This document shows, piece by piece, positions 60,457 to 64,000 of a stretch of 64,000 nt of DNA. Both the position numbers and the translations under genes were made by a program. Positions within the stretch are counted from its first letter, which is position 1. Every line of letters starts with the position of its first letter. The DNA is from CAMTVQ01 sp947085255 (GTDB lineage: Bacteria; Bacteroidota; Bacteroidia; Sphingobacteriales; Sphingobacteriaceae): contig CAMTVQ010000001.1 in NCBI GenBank assembly GCA_947085255.1, positions 434,001 to 498,000 on the forward strand, written 5' to 3'. The notes beneath the pieces are model-generated. The model was given only the letters and a program-made list of their open reading frames with translations. It was not told where the DNA came from and made no database searches.

Positions 60457-62733
60457 ATGTCAGAAAAGGAATATTTAGCCGCATTAAACCCTGCGCAGCG
60501 CGAAGCTGCCTTGCATACCGAAGGACCGTTAATGATTATAGCTGGAGCGGGCTCGGGCAAAACACGGGTAATCATGTACCGCATTGCGCATCTTATTCAA
60601 AAAGGAGTAGATCCTTTCCATATTTTAGCATTAACTTTTACCAATAAAGCAGCCAAAGAAATGCGCGATCGCATTGGTAAAATTGTAGGAACCGAAGCTA
60701 AAAGCATATGGATGGGTACCTTTCACTCCATTTTTGCTAAAATACTACGCATAGAAGCTGATAAAATTGGTTACACCAGCAATTTTACCATTTACGATAC
60801 CGACGATAGTAAGAGTTTGCTCAAAACCATCATTAAAGAGCAACAGTTGGATGATAAATTGTACAATGTAAATTATGTGTACAACCGTATTTCCTCTTCT
60901 AAAAATAACTTAATTTCTGTAAGCGAGTACCAACAAAACAGTCAAATACAAGCCGATGATTTTTCGAGCGGAAGAGGCAAAATTGGCGAGTTGTACGAAA
61001 TTTACAGCAAGCGTTGCTTTAAAGCTGGCGCTATGGATTTTGATGATTTGCTCTTCAAAACCAACGTACTGCTGCGCGACCATGCCGATGTGCTCTACAA
61101 ATACCAAAACAAGTTTAAATATGTGATGGTGGATGAGTATCAGGATACCAACTTCTCTCAATACTTAATTGTAAAAAAACTGGCTGCCATCAACGAAAAC
61201 ATTTGCGTGGTGGGCGATGATGCCCAAAGTATTTATGCTTTTCGTGGAGCAAATATCCAAAACATCCTCAATTTCGAAAAAGATTACCCTGATGTAAAAG
61301 TGGTAAAACTGGAGCAAAATTACCGCTCTACTCAAAACATCGTAAACGTATCTAACAGCATTATTGCTAATAACAAAAGTCAGTTAGACAAAACGGTTTT
61401 TTCGGAAAAAGAAGCTGGAGATAAAATAAAAGTATTGCGCGCCTTTAGCGACAATGAAGAAGGCAAGATGGTAGCCGAAAGCATTTTGGAGCAACGTATG
61501 AACAAAAGTTTGCGCAACAATGACTTTGCCATCTTGTACCGCACCAATGCCCAAAGCCGTTCTATGGAAGAGGCATTGCGTAAACTTAATATTCCGTACA
61601 AAATTTATGGCGGTTTATCGTTTTACCAACGCAAAGAGATTAAAGACCTTATTTCATATTTCCGCCTTACGGTAAACCCGAATGATGAAGAAGCCATAAA
61701 ACGTATCATCAATTACCCAGCAAGAGGAATAGGCAAAACCAGTATCGATAAATTAATTGTACTTACCGAAGAAAAAGATGTTTCTCTGTGGCAGGTAATC
61801 GAAAATGGGCAACAATTAATTGGGGGTAAATCGGGTGAAAGCATCAGTTTGTTTGCCATGATGATTAAGAGTTTTGCCGTGATGGAAAAAACGCATAGTG
61901 CATATGATTTAGCCGCACACATTGCCAAACAAAGCGGTTTGTTACAAGACTTGCACAACGACAAATCAGTAGAGGGTGTAAGCAGGTACGAGAATATTCA
62001 AGAATTACTGAATGGTATTAAACAATTTAGCGAACGTAGCGACATAGAAGACAAGAGTTTAGGCGCATTTTTGCAAGACGTAGCGCTGCTTACCGGCAAC
62101 GAAGGAACCAATGCCGATAAAGATGATGCCGATACGGTTTCGTTAATGACGATACATACTTCTAAAGGATTGGAGTTTCCGCATGTGCACATTGTAGGGC
62201 TGGAAGAAAATCTATTTCCTTCACAAATGTCGTTAGGCAGCAGGCAAGATTTAGAAGAAGAACGCCGCCTATTTTATGTTGCGGTAACACGTGCAGAAAG
62301 TAAGTTAACCCTATCCTATGCACTAAGCAGGTACCGTTGGGGCAGTTTAACCAACTGCGAACCCAGCCGATTTATTGAAGAAATAGACAAACAATACTTA
62401 AACATTAATTTTACCAATAGAACCAGTACAGCTCCAGTAAAAAGTTTTACCGACGAACGGAGTACCTATGCCGATAGTTTCCAAAAAACAACGGTTATTC
62501 CTAAAAAACCAACTTTAGGCACAAAAGTACATGTGCCAACTGCTGATTTTCAGGCAGACGACTCTTCCTTAATTGTACAAGGCATGGAAGTAGAACACCA
62601 GCGCTTTGGTTTTGGAAATGTAGCGGCATTGGACGGTAAAGGCGATGATATAAAAGCAACCATTCTGTTTAAAGAATTGGGCGAGAAGCAACTTTTACTT
62701 AAATTCGCAAAACTTCGCATTATTAAAACCTAA
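60457..62733 (+). CDS. pcrA: UvrD/PcrA-type ATP-dependent DNA helicase
   Basis: The product has 758 residues from the ATG at 60457 (MSEKEYLAALNPAQREAALH); a TTG at 60445 is less likely. Motifs are AGAGSGKTRV (I), LALTFTNKAAKEMRDRIG (Ia), VMVDEYQDTNFSQY (II), VGDDAQSIYAFRGANI (III), LEQNYRSTQNI (IV), MTIHTSKGLEFPHVHIVGLE (V) and LFYVAVTRAE (VI). The C-terminal segment with VEHQRFGFGNVAALDGKG is the UvrD/PcrA tail. It is a 3'-5' helicase for repair and replication restart. The gene name PcrA is a family choice; UvrD is equivalent. Confidence 0.94.
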   Translation: MSEKEYLAALNPAQREAALHTEGPLMIIAGAGSGKTRVIMYRIAHLIQKGVDPFHILALTFTNKAAKEMRDRIGKIVGTEAKSIWMGTFHSIFAKILRIEADKIGYTSNFTIYDTDDSKSLLKTIIKEQQLDDKLYNVNYVYNRISSSKNNLISVSEYQQNSQIQADDFSSGRGKIGELYEIYSKRCFKAGAMDFDDLLFKTNVLLRDHADVLYKYQNKFKYVMVDEYQDTNFSQYLIVKKLAAINENICVVGDDAQSIYAFRGANIQNILNFEKDYPDVKVVKLEQNYRSTQNIVNVSNSIIANNKSQLDKTVFSEKEAGDKIKVLRAFSDNEEGKMVAESILEQRMNKSLRNNDFAILYRTNAQSRSMEEALRKLNIPYKIYGGLSFYQRKEIKDLISYFRLTVNPNDEEAIKRIINYPARGIGKTSIDKLIVLTEEKDVSLWQVIENGQQLIGGKSGESISLFAMMIKSFAVMEKTHSAYDLAAHIAKQSGLLQDLHNDKSVEGVSRYENIQELLNGIKQFSERSDIEDKSLGAFLQDVALLTGNEGTNADKDDADTVSLMTIHTSKGLEFPHVHIVGLEENLFPSQMSLGSRQDLEEERRLFYVAVTRAESKLTLSYALSRYRWGSLTNCEPSRFIEEIDKQYLNINFTNRTSTAPVKSFTDERSTYADSFQKTTVIPKKPTLGTKVHVPTADFQADDSSLIVQGMEVEHQRFGFGNVAALDGKGDDIKATILFKELGEKQLLLKFAKLRIIKT

Positions 62734-62768
62734 GTGTTCTATTTAATTGAACAATAACAACCCATTTA

Positions 62769-63398
62769 ATGGACTATAACAGTACCCGCCCTAAACTCAT
62801 TCTATCAGAATACGGACGTAATGTGCAAATGATGGTAAAACACATCGTTACATTGCCCAACAGAGACGAACGCAATAAATATGCACAAGCGGTAATTGAG
62901 TTGATGGGGCATTTAAATCCCCATTTACGCGACGTAGCCGACTTTAAGCACAAACTGTGGGATCACTTATTCATTATATCTGATTTCCAATTGGATGTAG
63001 ATAGCCCCTACCCTATACCAGGTCGCGAGCATTTTCAAACCAAACCGCAACCACTTGCCTATCCTGCCAAAAAAATTAAGTATAAACACTACGGCAAAAC
63101 AGTAGAGCTTTTGGTTGAAAAACTAAAACTAGAAACCGACCCTGAAAAACGGGAGGCTTTTGTAGCTACTATTGCCAATTTTATGAAAATGGCTTATGTA
63201 AACTGGAACAAAGACCACGTAAGCGATGAAACCATCATATCTGACTTAAAGATATATTTGGGTAGAGATGTAGCTATCAGCGAAGGATTGAGCTTAAATA
63301 AAGTAGATGCTCCACGAAATACCACCAACACAAATCGTGCGAAACACCACAAGAACATTAAGCAAAACAACCAAAAAAATAAAAAGAAAAGATATTAA
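62769..63398 (+). CDS. DUF4290 protein
   Basis: The product has 209 residues. It begins MDYNSTRPKLILSEYGRNVQ and contains LPNRDERNKYAQAVIELMG, RDVADFKHKLWDHLFIISDF and the RPGREHFQ-like PIPGREHFQTKPQPLAYP, matching DUF4290. The last 30 residues are a Lys/Asn-rich basic tail. The family is found mainly in Bacteroidota, its function is unknown, and it is commonly next to murA as here. It lies 35 bp after the helicase gene. Confidence 0.88.
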   Translation: MDYNSTRPKLILSEYGRNVQMMVKHIVTLPNRDERNKYAQAVIELMGHLNPHLRDVADFKHKLWDHLFIISDFQLDVDSPYPIPGREHFQTKPQPLAYPAKKIKYKHYGKTVELLVEKLKLETDPEKREAFVATIANFMKMAYVNWNKDHVSDETIISDLKIYLGRDVAISEGLSLNKVDAPRNTTNTNRAKHHKNIKQNNQKNKKKRY

Positions 63399-63450
63399 AA
63401 TAGGTGAAAGGAGTAAAAGATAAGGAGCAAGGGGTAATAAAATAATTTCC

Positions 63451-63492
63451 TAACTCCTAATTACTAACTCCTAACCCCTTAATTCCTAATTT
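63451..63492. repeat. Tandem TAACTCC-type heptamers abutting the murA start
   Basis: TAACTCC, TAATTAC, TAACTCC, TAACCCC, then an 8-mer TTAATTCC and TAATTT lead directly into the murA ATG at 63493. The region just upstream (63404-63450) is also short-period and purine-rich (GTGAAAGGAGTAAAAG). Confidence 0.65.
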
Positions 63493-64000
63493 ATGAATGC
63501 ATTTGAAATTATAGGTGGCAAGCAACTAAAAGGAGAAATAACTCCACAAGGTGCTAAAAACGAAGCTCTACAAATACTATCTGCAGTATTACTTACTGCC
63601 GAAAAAGTAACCATCAGCAATATTCCTGATATTATTGACGTAAATAAACTGATTGATTTATTACGTGCTATGGGCGTAGCTGTAGAGCGTCTTTCTAAAG
63701 ACACGTACACTTTTCAAGCTACCCATATCGATTTACCCTATCTTGAATCGGAAGAATTTAAACAAAAAGGGGGAAGTCTGCGCGGCTCTATAATGGTAGC
63801 CGGACCAATGCTATCGCGTTTTGGTAAAGCTTTTATGCCCAAGCCAGGTGGAGATAAAATTGGTCGCCGCCGTTTAGATACGCATATTATTGGTTTTCAG
63901 AAATTAGGTGCTACCTACAACGAAGGTATCCTTGATGCACCTAAAAATGGTAAACTGAAAGGCGCATATATGCTATTGGATGAAGCTTCGGTAACTGGTA
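63493..64000 (+). CDS. murA: UDP-N-acetylglucosamine 1-carboxyvinyltransferase, partial, with Asp at the Cys115 position
   Basis: The first 169 residues are visible: MNAFEIIGGKQLKGEITPQG, then AKNEALQILS with the conserved Lys22, GSLRGSIMVAGPMLSRFGK and KPGGDKIGRRRLDTHIIGF. MurA transfers enolpyruvate from PEP to UDP-GlcNAc in the first committed step of peptidoglycan synthesis. In Escherichia coli the loop reads PGGCxIG with Cys115; here the residue is Asp121 (codon 63853-63855). Asp at this site occurs in other bacteria and makes MurA insensitive to fosfomycin. The remaining 60 percent of the gene is beyond the window. Confidence 0.95.
   Translation, partial: MNAFEIIGGKQLKGEITPQGAKNEALQILSAVLLTAEKVTISNIPDIIDVNKLIDLLRAMGVAVERLSKDTYTFQATHIDLPYLESEEFKQKGGSLRGSIMVAGPMLSRFGKAFMPKPGGDKIGRRRLDTHIIGFQKLGATYNEGILDAPKNGKLKGAYMLLDEASVTG

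Overview
The window is chromosomal DNA from a member of the Bacteroidota, probably of the Chitinophagales/Sphingobacteriales side; the order is an inference. The phylum call rests on type IX secretion (T9SS) C-terminal sorting domains, a T9SS plug protein, DUF4290/DUF4296/DUF4783 proteins, a MutS2 with Smr domain, many SPII lipoproteins, TAnnTTTG-type -7 promoter boxes and AT-rich sequence. No rRNA, tRNA, CRISPR array, prophage or transposase gene was seen.

Region 1 (1-15649, minus strand) is one uninterrupted reading frame of at least 5216 codons that runs off the left edge. It encodes a giant secreted protein: a signal peptide, an N-terminal head domain, then Gly/Ser-X-Thr triplet tracts (collagen-like) interrupted by 13 related globular modules of about 90 residues. 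All the small ORFs of either strand inside it are shadows of the repeat. The tracts carry higher-order repeats of 99, 81 and 72 bp and a recent 279-bp duplication. This is the most unusual object in the window. Immediately upstream lie a T9SS plug protein gene and an ABC-F ATPase gene.

Region 2 (19.1-24.4 kb) has a plus-strand cluster (multi-pass GT-C-like protein, UbiA-type polyprenyl-phosphate phosphoribosyltransferase, HAD phosphatase) that looks like a lipid-linked pentose pathway. It is followed by the two subunits of a 3-oxoacid CoA-transferase, a small secreted protein and a 53-residue Cys-rich protein with a near-leaderless promoter. Region 3 (24.5-30 kb) encodes an OmpA-family outer membrane protein and two lipoproteins.

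Region 4 (30-36.3 kb) holds mutS2, a DUF4296 lipoprotein, a YggS-type PLP protein, a GNAT acetyltransferase, aspartate kinase and a lipoprotein. Region 5 (36.3-39.8 kb) has two T9SS cargo genes; one is broken by a nonsense codon and a frameshift. Region 6 (40.1-46.6 kb) is the TPR-thrS-infC-rpmI-rplT translation cluster, where infC appears to start with AUA, plus an Fe-S oxidoreductase subunit and an MFS transporter.

Region 7 (46.7-64 kb) is mostly housekeeping: two glycosyltransferases, recQ, nadC, DUF4783, gpmI, a PAS histidine kinase with a receiver-only partner, a DUF255 thioredoxin-domain protein, an M20 dipeptidase, a PcrA/UvrD helicase, DUF4290 and the start of murA. The murA product has Asp where fosfomycin-sensitive enzymes have Cys. 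Several intergenic gaps hold short 7-8 bp tandem repeats that touch start or stop codons, and long hairpins.
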